From Syntrophomonadaceae bacterium (GTDB lineage Bacteria; Bacillota; Syntrophomonadia; Syntrophomonadales; Syntrophomonadaceae), in assembly GCA_012511795.1 (NCBI GenBank), contig JAAZFJ010000037.1:1-40164 (forward strand): a stretch of 40,164 nt of DNA, given 5' to 3'. Shown piece after piece: positions 17,515-26,445 of the stretch. The position numbers and the translations under genes are program-made. The notes beneath the pieces were generated by a model. It was not told the origin of the DNA, did no database searches, and saw only the letters and a list, made by a program, of their open reading frames with translations. Within the stretch, counting starts at the first letter, position 1; the number at the start of each line of letters is the position of its first letter.

Positions 17515-18335
17515 TGACCTATGCCGTATTGGGGCCGATAGGCACCTTTAGTGAAGAAGCAGTCAGGATCTATAGCCAATCGAACTCACATATATGGGTG
17601 ACGGAAAACATATCGGATCTATTTGAACTGGTTGAAAAAGGTCAGGTCAGTGATGGACTGGTTCCCCTTGAGAATTCTGCCACGGGGATCATTTCCATCA
17701 CCATGGAATGTTTGGCTGCTAGTACGTTAAAAATAAAAGGAACAATTGAAATACCGATAAAACAGTATTTGCTGGCTAATGGCAATTATAAACCTAAAGA
17801 AATCCAACTGCTGATCAGTCAAAAGGTGGCTCTGGAACAGTGCCGCAGATATATCAATAAAAATCTTAAAGGAGTTCGAACTGAAATAACCGAAAGTACT
17901 GCCCGAGCTGCTCAACTGGTCCGGGAGGAAACTCGCAGAGCAGCAGCCATCGGCAGTAGACGTTTGGCCAGGCTTTATGGACTGAAAATCATAGAAGCTG
18001 CTGTTCAGGATGGAATCAATTATACCCGGTTTATTCATATAGCAGCCAATAGCTCAGATGCAGTTAAAGGAAATAACAGCAGCTTGATCCTCTCTTTGCC
18101 GCATAAAGTAGGGGCTTTGTATAATCTGCTGGAAGTTTTTACCCGGTTCAAGTTAAATTTGCAAAAAATTGAATCGTTTCCTGCAGAGAGTCCAGGAAAT
18201 TATATATTCTATATAGAAGTTGAAAAAGAAGAAGAAGACATCAATATGGAACTGCTGCTGCATGAATTAAGGCCCTATAGTAATTGGGTGAAATACCTGG
18301 GCTCATATACGCAAAGGAGAATTATCGAGTGTTGA
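17514..18335 (+). CDS. pheA: Prephenate dehydratase with C-terminal ACT domain
   Basis: This 273-residue enzyme converts prephenate to phenylpyruvate, the committed step to phenylalanine. The N-terminal catalytic domain shows GPIGTFSEEA and VPLENSATG near residue 45, and the catalytic Thr-Arg-Phe triplet occurs in INYTRFIHIA. The ACT domain (about 192-265) has GALYNLLEVF and KIESFPAES; the latter is a variant of the ESRP Phe-binding motif, so end-product inhibition is likely. ATG 17514 overlaps the aroF stop by one base with GGAGGG upstream. Together with aroF and a UUC-specifier T-box it forms a phenylalanine-responsive unit. Confidence 0.95.
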   Translation: MTYAVLGPIGTFSEEAVRIYSQSNSHIWVTENISDLFELVEKGQVSDGLVPLENSATGIISITMECLAASTLKIKGTIEIPIKQYLLANGNYKPKEIQLLISQKVALEQCRRYINKNLKGVRTEITESTARAAQLVREETRRAAAIGSRRLARLYGLKIIEAAVQDGINYTRFIHIAANSSDAVKGNNSSLILSLPHKVGALYNLLEVFTRFKLNLQKIESFPAESPGNYIFYIEVEKEEEDINMELLLHELRPYSNWVKYLGSYTQRRIIEC

Positions 18336-19822
18336 CCGTTGCCAATCTTAGACCGGCAGAGCTTTATAATACCATACATGAAATAATCAGAATGGCTTAC
18401 TCACGGGCTGAGATTTCTTTTAATGATGGTATGAAAAACAAAGCCGATGTTTATATAGAATTAAGCCTTGAAGAAAAAGCAAATCAACAATGGCAGCTTT
18501 CCGGAAAAATCGAAAGTGACGGGAAAGTTAGCAAAAAGGTCCAGGAGTATACTATAAATAGCGTCACCGGTATTCAGGATAAGGAATTGAAGATCGAGAT
18601 CAAAAAATTCTGCCTGCAATTATTAAGAAAACATAAAGAAAGCAGCATCACCAGTTATGGAATCTTAACCGGAGTAAGGCCGGTAAAAATAGTCCATCGC
18701 TTACTGGATAAGTCCTGGGATGGTGAACAAGTAGTCCAGTGCTTAAGGGAAGAATTTTTAGTTGATGAGGCCAAGGCAAACCTTCTTCTCAAGGTAGCCC
18801 GCAATAACCGCAGATATATTCCTGAACCCGAATCAGCGGCCCAAACAGTCAGTATTTATATTGGGATCCCCTATTGTCCCAGCCGCTGCTATTACTGTTC
18901 ATTTCCCGGTGCAGTGCTTGGTCATTATGAAAAAGAAATGAAGCCCTTTATTAACTCTTTATTGCAGGAGCTGAATGGCATCGGAGATTATATACAAGAA
19001 GCAGGGTTAAAAGTGCAGACAATATATGTGGGTGGCGGTACACCAACTGTACTGACTGTGGAAGACCTGAAAAAAATCTTTGATCTGCTGGAGAAAAAGT
19101 TTAACAGCCATCAGACAGAGGAAATTACGGTTGAAGCAGGAAGGCCGGAAACCCTTACACTTGATAAGCTCAAATTAATGAAATCAGCAGGAGTGAGCCG
19201 TATCTGCATCAATCCGCAAACCATGAATAATAGTACCTTGAAATTGATCGGCCGCCGGCATGATAAAGAACAGGTAATCCAAGCAGTGGAATCAGCCAGG
19301 AAGGAAGGCATCAGGCATATCAATATGGACCTTATTATTGGCCTGCCGGGGGAATCCTTAAAGGAACATAAGGATACCTTGGAGCAGATTCTGAAGTTAA
19401 AACCGGAAAATATTACTGTTCATACACTGGCATTGAAGAGAGGTTCTATAATGGCACAGGATACAAAAGATAAAAATATTTTCGCAGGGGCAGAAGAAGT
19501 AGAGCAGAGTTTGGCTTATATTTATGACCGCCTGCAAAACTGGGGTTATTTGCCTTATTATCTTTACCGGCAGAAATATATGCAATCCAACATGGAAAAC
19601 ATTGGTTATTCTTTGGCGGGTAGCTTTTGCATTTATAATATACTGATGATTGAAGAGCAGCAAACCATTATAGGAATAGGCGGCGGGGCAGGCAGCAAAA
19701 TTATCTGTCCCGGGGACAGGAAGATCCAGTCGATTTATAATCCTAAAAACCCGGAGGCATACTGTACCTCGGTAGAAAGACTTGTCAAGGGCAAAGTTGA
19801 CAACCTGCGTGCCCTAAATTAG
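18329..19822 (+). CDS. hemZ: Oxygen-independent coproporphyrinogen III oxidase-like radical SAM protein HemZ
   Basis: This protein of about 497 residues is close in length to B. subtilis HemZ. The radical SAM cluster motif, CPSRCYYC (CxxxCxxC), follows YIGIPY near residue 183, preceded by a long N-terminal domain typical of HemZ rather than HemN. TIYVGGGTPT and INMDLIIGLPGE are further family strings. The role is probably anaerobic oxidation of coproporphyrinogen in haem synthesis, though HemZ activity is less well established than HemN. I choose GTG 18329, inside the last codons of pheA, because AAAGGAGA (18313-18320) is eight bases upstream; a longer reading from 18284 would overlap pheA by 52 bases. 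This location before hisS is common in Clostridia. Confidence 0.9.
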   Translation: MLTVANLRPAELYNTIHEIIRMAYSRAEISFNDGMKNKADVYIELSLEEKANQQWQLSGKIESDGKVSKKVQEYTINSVTGIQDKELKIEIKKFCLQLLRKHKESSITSYGILTGVRPVKIVHRLLDKSWDGEQVVQCLREEFLVDEAKANLLLKVARNNRRYIPEPESAAQTVSIYIGIPYCPSRCYYCSFPGAVLGHYEKEMKPFINSLLQELNGIGDYIQEAGLKVQTIYVGGGTPTVLTVEDLKKIFDLLEKKFNSHQTEEITVEAGRPETLTLDKLKLMKSAGVSRICINPQTMNNSTLKLIGRRHDKEQVIQAVESARKEGIRHINMDLIIGLPGESLKEHKDTLEQILKLKPENITVHTLALKRGSIMAQDTKDKNIFAGAEEVEQSLAYIYDRLQNWGYLPYYLYRQKYMQSNMENIGYSLAGSFCIYNILMIEEQQTIIGIGGGAGSKIICPGDRKIQSIYNPKNPEAYCTSVERLVKGKVDNLRALN

Positions 19823-19859
19823 AATTATCCAAGAATAAATTAAAATCCGGAGGCATTAT

Positions 19860-21143
19860 ATGCAGATTAAAGCTCCCCGTGGTACATACGACATTTTACC
19901 GGAACAATCAATAAAATGGCAGTGGATGGAAAAGATAATCAAAGATACTGCCGGACAATTTGGATATCAGGAAATTCGGACTCCGGTTTTTGAACATACC
20001 GAACTGTTTGAAAGAGGAGTAGGAGAGACTTCTGATATTGTAAGCAAAGAAATGTACACATTTCAGGATAAAGCCGGGCGCAGCATTACTTTAAGGCCGG
20101 AAGCTACCGCCAGCTGCGTGAGAGCTTTTATCGAACATGGTTTATATAATGGCCTTTTGCCGGTCAAATGGTATTACAGCGGCCCCATGTTTCGCTACGA
20201 CAGGCCGCAAACCGGCAGATTCAGACAATTTCATCAGTTTGGTGTTGAAGTTTTTGGTAGTGATAATTCCTTACTAGATGCTGAAGTGATCATATTAATG
20301 ATGGAAATATTCAAAGGTCTAGGGATCAAGGAGCCAGAACTGCATATCAACTCAGTTGGCTGTCCGTCCTGCCGTCCAGGGCACCGCCAGGAGTTAATTG
20401 ATTATTTAACACCATTGAAAGATAAGCTCTGTAAGGATTGCCAGCAAAGGTATATGACAAATCCTTTGCGGGTATTGGATTGTAAAAACCAGTCTTGTCA
20501 TCAAACGATTACAGGACACCCTACGATTGCAGACAGTCTATGCCCGGCATGTACCAGGCATTATGAGCAGGTTAGGGAAGCATTATCTGAGAATGGTGTA
20601 GCTTATATCCATGATAATAATTTGGTAAGAGGGCTTGATTATTATACCAATACAGCTTTTGAAGTTCATATTCCCGGTTTGGGAGCCCAAAGTGCAATAG
20701 GAGGCGGAGGAAGATACAACGGTCTGGTCAAAGAATGCGGAGGTCCGGATGTACCTGGGATAGGGTTTGCATTAGGAATGGAAAGGATCCTTCTGGCCAT
20801 GGAAGCAAGCGGGAGACTGATTGAACGTTCTGCTGCTTTAGATGTTTTCATTATTACCATGGATGATAAATTTAGCCGTCATGCATTACAGTTAACCAAT
20901 AAGATCAGGCAATCCGGAATAAGTGCTGATATGGATTATAACCACCGCAGCCCCCGGGCGCAGATGAAATTCGCTGATAAGTCCAATGCCAAAGTTGTCA
21001 TTATGATTGGTGAAGAAGAGACAGAAAAAGGTTTTTATTTGGTACGTAATATGCAGAGCCGGGAACAATACCAAATAGATCAGGAAGATTTCATTGCTAA
21101 ACTTCAAACCATTCTTTTAAAAAATGAGGAGGAAATAGGTTGA
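19860..21143 (+). CDS. hisS: Histidyl-tRNA synthetase
   Basis: A 427-residue class II aminoacyl-tRNA synthetase that charges tRNA-His. It starts with the typical KAPRGTYDILP. Motif 2 is in TLRPEATASCVRAF, the histidine-specific LVRGLDYYTNTAFEV follows near residue 258, and motif 3 lies in GIGFALGMERILL. The insertion domain has a Cys-rich stretch (GCPSCRPG, CKDCQQ, LDCKNQ, LCPACTRH) common in Firmicutes HisRS. ATG 19860 has CCGGAGG upstream, and its stop overlaps the aspS start by one base, so hisS and aspS are co-translated. Confidence 0.97.
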   Translation: MQIKAPRGTYDILPEQSIKWQWMEKIIKDTAGQFGYQEIRTPVFEHTELFERGVGETSDIVSKEMYTFQDKAGRSITLRPEATASCVRAFIEHGLYNGLLPVKWYYSGPMFRYDRPQTGRFRQFHQFGVEVFGSDNSLLDAEVIILMMEIFKGLGIKEPELHINSVGCPSCRPGHRQELIDYLTPLKDKLCKDCQQRYMTNPLRVLDCKNQSCHQTITGHPTIADSLCPACTRHYEQVREALSENGVAYIHDNNLVRGLDYYTNTAFEVHIPGLGAQSAIGGGGRYNGLVKECGGPDVPGIGFALGMERILLAMEASGRLIERSAALDVFIITMDDKFSRHALQLTNKIRQSGISADMDYNHRSPRAQMKFADKSNAKVVIMIGEEETEKGFYLVRNMQSREQYQIDQEDFIAKLQTILLKNEEEIG

Positions 21144-22900
21144 TGAAAAGAACGCACAGTTCGACCGAATTAAGTAGTAATGATGTTGGTCAGAGGGTGG
21201 TACTCAATGGGTGGGTAAACACACGCAGGGACCATGGAGGATTGATTTTTATCGATCTAAGGGATAGGGCCGGACTTATTCAAATCGTTTTCAGTCCTGA
21301 AGTGAATGAAAATGCATTTCATCTGGCTGAACAAGTAAGAAGTGAATATGTAATTACAGTTTCCGGAGTGGTTGCTGCCAGAACTCCTGCTACGGTAAAT
21401 CCAAATTTGGAAACCGGCAATATTGAAGTGTATATTGATCAGATGGACGTATTAAGCTCTGCCAAAACTCCGCCTTTTTATATAGAAGATGGAATTGAAG
21501 TCGATGAAAACCTTCGCTTAAAACACCGTTACCTCGATCTTAGGCGACCTGAAATGCTGAAAAATATGATGCTGAGACACAGGATCGTAAAAGCTGTCAG
21601 GGATTATCTGGATGATAGCGGTTTCATGGAAATAGAGACCCCTTTGTTAACAAAAAGTACTCCGGAAGGGGCCCGAGACTATCTGGTTCCCAGCAGAGTG
21701 CATCCTGGAGAATTCTACGCGCTGCCTCAGTCTCCGCAGATATTTAAACAGATTTTGATGGTAGCGGGTATGGAAAAATATTTTCAGATCGCGCGCTGCT
21801 TCAGGGATGAAGATCTTCGTGCCGATCGTCAGCCTGAATTTACACAATTGGATATGGAAATGTCATTTATTGAGGAGAAGGATATTTTCCAACTGGTAGA
21901 AAAGATGATGATTTATCTTTTTAAAATAGGCATGGATCGTGACATCGATCCAGAATTTCCCTGTATTACTTATGATGAAGCAATGAGAAAATATGGTTCT
22001 GACAAGCCTGACCTACGTTTTGGCCTGGAAATTGAAGATTTAACTGATCTGGTAAAAGACGTTGAATTTAAAGTATTCTCAAGTGCCATCAGTTCCGGCG
22101 GGGTAGTAAGGGCGATCAATGCAAAAAATGGCGCCTCATTTACCCGCAGAGAAATTGATGAGTTAGGTAAGATGGCTGTTGATAATGGTGCTAAAGGCAT
22201 GGCCTGGGTCGTTGTAGCTGAAAATGAACTGCGCTCTCCCATTGCCAAATTTTTTAGCAAGGAACAAATGAATGCGATCTTACATGTTCTAAAGGCAGAA
22301 GACGGGGATTTGCTTTTATTCTGTGCTGACCAGGAGGCAGTGGTTGCTCGTGTATTGGGAGCCATAAGACTGGAACTGGCCAGAACAATGGATCTGATCG
22401 ACGGACAGATGCTGAAATTTGCCTGGGTAATTGATTTCCCGCTGTTTGAATATGATGATGAAGAACAACGTTTTGTAGCCATGCATCATATGTTTACAGC
22501 GCCTCGGATTTCAGATATTGAACTGCTGGAAACTGATCCTGCTGCAGTCAAGGCACGTGCCTATGATCTTATCCTTAATGGAACGGAAATTGGCGGCGGC
22601 AGTATAAGAATTCATCAACGGCATTTACAGGAAAAAATCTTTTCCCTCATTGCCCTGACTCCCGAAGAAGCCAAAGAAAAATTTGGCTATTTACTCGATG
22701 CTTTTGAATATGGTACTCCGCCCCATGGAGGCATTGCTTTCGGAATAGACAGGTTGTTAATGATCATGGCAGGCAGAAGCAGTATCCGTGATGTTATTGC
22801 TTTTCCCAAAACCCAGAGTGCGTCCTGTCCCATGACTCAAGCGCCTTCTGAGGTAAGCAGCAAACAATTAAGAGAATTATCTTTGAAAATCCGGGAATAA
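21143..22900 (+). CDS. aspS: Aspartyl-tRNA synthetase, probably non-discriminating
   Basis: A bacterial-type AspRS of about 585 residues with an N-terminal OB fold, the bacterial GAD insertion and class II motifs (RCFRDEDLRADRQPEFTQLD, and GIAFGIDRLLM near the end). The anticodon-binding domain reads RRDHGGLIFIDLRDR with His at position 31. Discriminating enzymes such as E. coli's have Leu there, and His31 is linked to relaxed tRNA-Asp/tRNA-Asn recognition in the Pseudomonas enzyme. That suggests an AspRS that also makes Asp-tRNA-Asn for GatCAB amidation; this is inference. ATG 21143 overlaps the hisS stop, with GGAGGAAAT upstream; a TTG one codon earlier is less likely. Confidence 0.96.
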   Translation: MKRTHSSTELSSNDVGQRVVLNGWVNTRRDHGGLIFIDLRDRAGLIQIVFSPEVNENAFHLAEQVRSEYVITVSGVVAARTPATVNPNLETGNIEVYIDQMDVLSSAKTPPFYIEDGIEVDENLRLKHRYLDLRRPEMLKNMMLRHRIVKAVRDYLDDSGFMEIETPLLTKSTPEGARDYLVPSRVHPGEFYALPQSPQIFKQILMVAGMEKYFQIARCFRDEDLRADRQPEFTQLDMEMSFIEEKDIFQLVEKMMIYLFKIGMDRDIDPEFPCITYDEAMRKYGSDKPDLRFGLEIEDLTDLVKDVEFKVFSSAISSGGVVRAINAKNGASFTRREIDELGKMAVDNGAKGMAWVVVAENELRSPIAKFFSKEQMNAILHVLKAEDGDLLLFCADQEAVVARVLGAIRLELARTMDLIDGQMLKFAWVIDFPLFEYDDEEQRFVAMHHMFTAPRISDIELLETDPAAVKARAYDLILNGTEIGGGSIRIHQRHLQEKIFSLIALTPEEAKEKFGYLLDAFEYGTPPHGGIAFGIDRLLMIMAGRSSIRDVIAFPKTQSASCPMTQAPSEVSSKQLRELSLKIRE

Positions 22901-22944
22901 ACGGAATACTTCTTCACCTGGGAAAAAATAACAAACGGCGTTTC

Positions 22945-22973
22945 TTGTCGCAGCGGGGATATTGTGCTAATAT
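22945..22973 (+). promoter_or_regulatory. Promoter of the 6S RNA gene
   Basis: TTGTCG (22945-22950), a 17-base spacer and TAATAT (22968-22973) with an upstream TG (22965-22966, extended -10) form a good vegetative promoter. Transcription would start near 22980. Confidence 0.65.
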
Positions 22974-22979
22974 TTAACT

Positions 22980-23184
22980 ACAAATAAGAATATTAAAACA
23001 GCTGATATCCCTGCTGTGTTCGTGTATTACCGTTAAGTTTTTGCCAACACAAAAACAAAGGGAGCCTGGTCTCTGTATGTACGCTCGTATGCCTTTTATT
23101 TAAAGGACACCGCAATCATACAGGAGGGCACCCACCTGCTGAGCAGGTTAAAACTGCGGTGTTTCACGACTCGGTGGGGTTTTT
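22980..23184 (+). ncRNA. ssrS: 6S RNA
   Basis: This roughly 205-base RNA lies between aspS and tcdA, the site of a 6S RNA gene in Bacillus. It mimics an open promoter and sequesters vegetative RNA polymerase. The closing stem pairs 23009-23024 (CCCTGCTGTGTTCGTG) with 23165-23179 (CACGACTCGGTGGGG), and a T-run at 23180-23184 ends the transcript. The central-bubble 5' side is 23025 to about 23065. Its 3' side contains a perfect hairpin, ACCTGC-TGA-GCAGGT (23134-23148). The upper arm pairs CTCTGTATG (about 23073-23081) with CATACAGGAG (23117-23126) and ends in CCTTT/AAAGG. The mature 5' end may be processed downstream of 22980. No ORF of note occurs. Confidence 0.85.
23165..23184 (+). terminator. 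3' end of 6S RNA acting as terminator
   Basis: The GGTGGGG side of the 6S closing stem is followed by TTTTTCTTTT. Whether termination uses the long closing stem or the 23107-23162 hairpin is unclear, but the U-run right after a GC-rich strand marks the transcript end. Confidence 0.55.
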
Positions 23185-23201
23185 CTTTTGGGAGGAATTA
23201 T

Positions 23202-23903
23202 ATGGGATATGATGCAGAACCTTTGCAACGTTTGCAACTATTGCTTGGTTCCGAAGCTGTTAATAAAATAAAAAATAGTTCTGTTGCAGTGATAGGTTTG
23301 GGAGGAGTCGGCTCTCATGCTGTTGAAGCCCTAGCAAGATCCGGTATTCACCATATCACTATCGTAGATCCTGACCGGGTGGAAATGAGCAATATGAATC
23401 GCCAATTGCCAGCGCTCACATCTACGATCAACAGATTTAAAACCGATGTGATAGCTGGGCGGCTCTTGGACATTAATCCCGGCATAAATATTAAAGCTTT
23501 TACCTGCAGTTACGAACCCCTTACCAGTGAACAAATTTTGGATCTAAAAACTGATTATGTGGTTGATGCCATTGATTCGATTCCTGATAAAGTTCATCTG
23601 ATCAAAACATGTCTGGAAAAAGAAATACCAATTGTCAGTTCAATGGGTATGGCTAACAGGACAAACCCTATGTTGTTAAAAATCGGTGATATAAAAGAGA
23701 CTACAGTATGTCCGGTGGCTAAAAAAGTAAGAAAAGAATTGCGAAGCTGCGGAATAGAAACCGGTCTGAAAGTAGTATTTTCAACTGAAACACCGGTAAA
23801 GACTTCTGATAAAAACCCCGGTAGTTTGGGAAGTATAATTTTCCTGCCGGGCATCGCTGGATATCTCCTTGCCAATCTTATCATTGAAATGATAATAACC
23901 TGA
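23202..23903 (+). CDS. tcdA: ThiF/E1-family tRNA threonylcarbamoyladenosine dehydratase
   Basis: A 233-residue E1-like enzyme that uses ATP to cyclise t6A37 of ANN-decoding tRNAs to ct6A. The N-terminal Rossmann motif VIGLGGVGSHAVEALARSG is near residues 29-47, and VDPDRVEMSNMNRQ near 59 carries the nucleotide-binding Asp and the catalytic Arg region. The VDAIDSIPDK segment and TVCPVAKKVRKELR are typical of TcdA/YgdL/YrvM. ATG 23202 has GGGAGGAATT just upstream. Its position after aspS and 6S RNA matches the B. subtilis order aspS-bsrA-yrvM. The cyclase role is by family; other ThiF-like activities are less likely given length and context. Confidence 0.9.
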   Translation: MGYDAEPLQRLQLLLGSEAVNKIKNSSVAVIGLGGVGSHAVEALARSGIHHITIVDPDRVEMSNMNRQLPALTSTINRFKTDVIAGRLLDINPGINIKAFTCSYEPLTSEQILDLKTDYVVDAIDSIPDKVHLIKTCLEKEIPIVSSMGMANRTNPMLLKIGDIKETTVCPVAKKVRKELRSCGIETGLKVVFSTETPVKTSDKNPGSLGSIIFLPGIAGYLLANLIIEMIIT

Positions 23904-23970
23904 ATATAAATATTACGATTATTAAATATTTTCTATACATGCAGGAAAAATAGTGAGGGAGGTAGAATTA

Positions 23971-25272
23971 ATGACCTATTGGGATAAGGAAAAAGAATGT
24001 ATATCCCGTAAACTGCTGGAAGATCTACAATTAAGAAGGCTAAAAGAGACGGTTTACAGAGTATATGCCTTTGTTCCTGCTTATAAAGAGAAATTTGATG
24101 CGGCAGGAGTCAAGCCGGATGATATCAACAGTTTAGAAGATATCAGAAAGCTTCCGTTTACAATAAAATCCGATCTGCGTAACAATTATCCATTTAACTT
24201 ATTTGCTGTGCCAATGAGTGAAGTGGTAAGAATACATTCTTCATCCGGCACCACTGGCAAACCGACCGTAGTGGGGTACACCAGAAAGGATCTTGATACC
24301 TGGTCCGAGCTGATGGCAAGAGCCTTGACCAGCGCTGGAGCTGATAGGTATTCAGTGATCCAGAACGCTTATGGTTATGGTCTGTTTACCGGCGGTTTGG
24401 GTGTCCATTATGGAGCAGAGAAACTTGGTGCATCAGTCATACCAAGTTCAGGAGGAAATACAAAACGACAGGTGATGCTGATGCAGGATTTCGGTACTAC
24501 GGTCTTGACCTGTACTCCCAGCTATGCACTGTTTATGGCCGAAGTGATGGAGGAAATGGGGATAACACCTGCTGATTTAAAACTAAAGGCAGGTATATTT
24601 GGTGCTGAACCTTGGTCAGAGGATATGCGCACCAAAATAGAGGATTCCTTGAAGATAAAAGCTTTTGATATTTATGGTTTAAGTGAAATAATTGGCCCTG
24701 GTGTAGCTATAGAATGTGATGCTAAAAATGGCTTGCATATAGCTGAGGATCATTTTTTAGTAGAAATAATCGATCCGATCACAGAAGAGGTTTTACCTTA
24801 TGGAACACCTGGAGAACTAGTGATCACCACATTAACTAAAGAAGCCTTGCCGATGATAAGATATCGGACACGTGACCTGACGACTCTTGATATTGTTCCT
24901 TGTGAATGCGGCAGGACCCATGTGAGGATGCAGAAGGTATTGGGCCGTTCAGACGATATGGTTATAATCAGGGGAGTCAATATATTCCCATCCATGGTTG
25001 AAAGTGTATTATTAAGAATCAAGGGAGTTTCACCCTATTACCTGCTGGTTGTTGACCGCAAGGGGAACCTGGACTTCTTGGAAGTTCAAGTGGAAGTATC
25101 AGAAGAAATATTTAGCGACGAGGTAAGAAGGTTAGAGGAACTGGGAGCCTTGATCACAAAGGAACTGGAAAGTGCACTGGGTATTGCCGTTAAGGTCAGA
25201 CTGGTGGAGCCTAAATCAATTGCCAGAAGTGAAGGCAAAGCTACAAGAGTAATAGATAAGAGAAAAATTTAA
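23971..25272 (+). CDS. paaK: Phenylacetate-CoA ligase family protein
   Basis: This 433-residue adenylate-forming enzyme activates an aryl acid (phenylacetate-like) to its CoA thioester. The AMP-binding loop [15 protein letters not shown] is near residues 89-103. [16 protein letters not shown] near 232 and RTRDLT near 296 follow, and a C-terminal domain has [21 protein letters not shown] 23971 is preferred because GGGAGGT sits seven bases upstream; an upstream GTG at 23953 lies within that site. The next gene is a tandem ACT-domain protein, a pairing frequent in anaerobes that ferment aromatic amino acids. The natural substrate (phenylacetate, indoleacetate or other) cannot be read from sequence, and no iorAB genes are adjacent. 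Confidence 0.9.
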   Translation: MTYWDKEKECISRKLLEDLQLRRLKETVYRVYAFVPAYKEKFDAAGVKPDDINSLEDIRKLPFTIKSDLRNNYPFNLFAVPMSEVVRIHSSSGTTGKPTVVGYTRKDLDTWSELMARALTSAGADRYSVIQNAYGYGLFTGGLGVHYGAEKLGASVIPSSGGNTKRQVMLMQDFGTTVLTCTPSYALFMAEVMEEMGITPADLKLKAGIFGAEPWSEDMRTKIEDSLKIKAFDIYGLSEIIGPGVAIECDAKNGLHIAEDHFLVEIIDPITEEVLPYGTPGELVITTLTKEALPMIRYRTRDLTTLDIVPCECGRTHVRMQKVLGRSDDMVIIRGVNIFPSMVESVLLRIKGVSPYYLLVVDRKGNLDFLEVQVEVSEEIFSDEVRRLEELGALITKELESALGIAVKVRLVEPKSIARSEGKATRVIDKRKI

Positions 25273-25296
25273 GTACTCGATAAGGAGGTCATTTTC

Positions 25297-25725
25297 GTGG
25301 CTAAGCAAATATCAGTTTTTCTGGAAAACAAAGCTGGTCGTCTGTCCAATGTGACCCGTGTGCTTGGAGATGCTCAAATCAATATCAGAGCACTGTCAAT
25401 TGCTGATACATCTGATTTTGGAATACTTAGGATCATTGTCAGTGATCCTGTCAAAGCCTATAAAATACTTAAAGAAGCAGGTTTTACCGTGAGTGAAACC
25501 CAGGTCATTGCTGTCCAGATTCCCGATTCACCTGGAGGTCTGGCATCTGTATTGGAACACATGGCGGACGAGAACTTAAATATAGAATACTTATATGCTT
25601 TTTTAGGAACCACTGAAAATGATGCTCTGGTTATATTTAAAGTAGAAGATATAGAAAAAGCAGAGGCAGCTTTTAAAAAGAAGGAAATTAAATTCCTTGA
25701 TGAGAATCAATTGTACAGACTCTAA
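25297..25725 (+). CDS. Tandem ACT-domain protein
   Basis: A 142-residue protein made of two ACT domains (about 1-68 and 70-142) and no catalytic domain. Strings such as VFLENKAGRLSNVTRVLGDAQ and IPDSPGGLASVLEHMADENL are the two ligand-loop segments. ACT domains bind amino acids at dimer interfaces, so this is likely a stand-alone sensor or regulatory subunit. The start is GTG 25297 behind AAGGAGGTC, 24 bases after paaK. The partnership suggests it may report an aromatic amino acid state to the ligase; that is inference. Confidence 0.88.
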   Translation: MAKQISVFLENKAGRLSNVTRVLGDAQINIRALSIADTSDFGILRIIVSDPVKAYKILKEAGFTVSETQVIAVQIPDSPGGLASVLEHMADENLNIEYLYAFLGTTENDALVIFKVEDIEKAEAAFKKKEIKFLDENQLYRL

Positions 25726-25932
25726 ATACTTATCAATATTCACATCTTTATATGCAGCACTCATTATTTTCTGTTGATCAATCATATATTTAATAATCCT
25801 ATACTATATTCAGTACCAATAATCAACTTTTTAATATATATTCAGGATTCTGGGATTGTCTTTAAATAAGTTCAGCACTTTTTTTCACTAATTGCTGCAA
25901 TGAACGAAAGACTAACAAAAGGAGGTGAATAT

Positions 25933-26427
25933 ATGAAAAAAGCTATAGGACTTGGTTTATTAGTAGGGATCTTCTTTGCAGTATTCGTTTTATTTCAAGA
26001 GTATATAGGAGCCAGTGCATTTTACATTGCAGCGGTTGCCATGGCCATGTTTGCAGTGATAGGTCCATTGGGAAATTATCTTAAAACTGCCATTGCTATG
26101 TTGATCGGGGTAGTAGTAGGATTGGCTGGAATTCTTGCTCTGGCAGCAACCATGCCACTACCTCCCGATAATGTTATGTATGTGGCTATAGTATGTGGAA
26201 TATCATTGTTCATACTGGTGTTGCTTTCGGTAACCGGCATGCGTATTGATGCTATGTTTTTAGGCTGGGCTGGTTTCTTCGCGGCTGTATATGGAACATA
26301 TATGAGTGATGCAGCTTCTCTGGCTACCCAGGCTTTACCGGCAGCAGTTGGTGTTTGTGTATCTTTGCTGGTAGGAATGGTACTTTCCATGATCATTATT
26401 AAAATAGCCATGGCAGTAAATAGATAA
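25933..26427 (+). CDS. Small multi-pass membrane protein, possibly DUF1097-like
   Basis: A 164-residue, very hydrophobic protein with about five to six transmembrane helices (near residues 4-22, 28-47, 50-72, 82-101, 105-122 and 130-158). Length and helix pattern recall DUF1097 membrane proteins, but I cannot confirm the family by eye. ATG 25933 is supported by AAAGGAGGTGA at 25918-25928; the longer reading from 25900 would place that site inside the gene. It is followed 18 bases later by an exported protein gene, suggesting a common envelope role. Function unknown. Confidence 0.75.
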   Translation: MKKAIGLGLLVGIFFAVFVLFQEYIGASAFYIAAVAMAMFAVIGPLGNYLKTAIAMLIGVVVGLAGILALAATMPLPPDNVMYVAIVCGISLFILVLLSVTGMRIDAMFLGWAGFFAAVYGTYMSDAASLATQALPAAVGVCVSLLVGMVLSMIIIKIAMAVNR

Positions 26428-26445
26428 TGAAGGGAGGGGAATGGA

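Noticed and set aside
21970-22482. Minus-strand 170-codon Ser-rich ORF inside aspS
   Set aside because: Shadow frame of aspS with composition driven by the opposite strand's codons.
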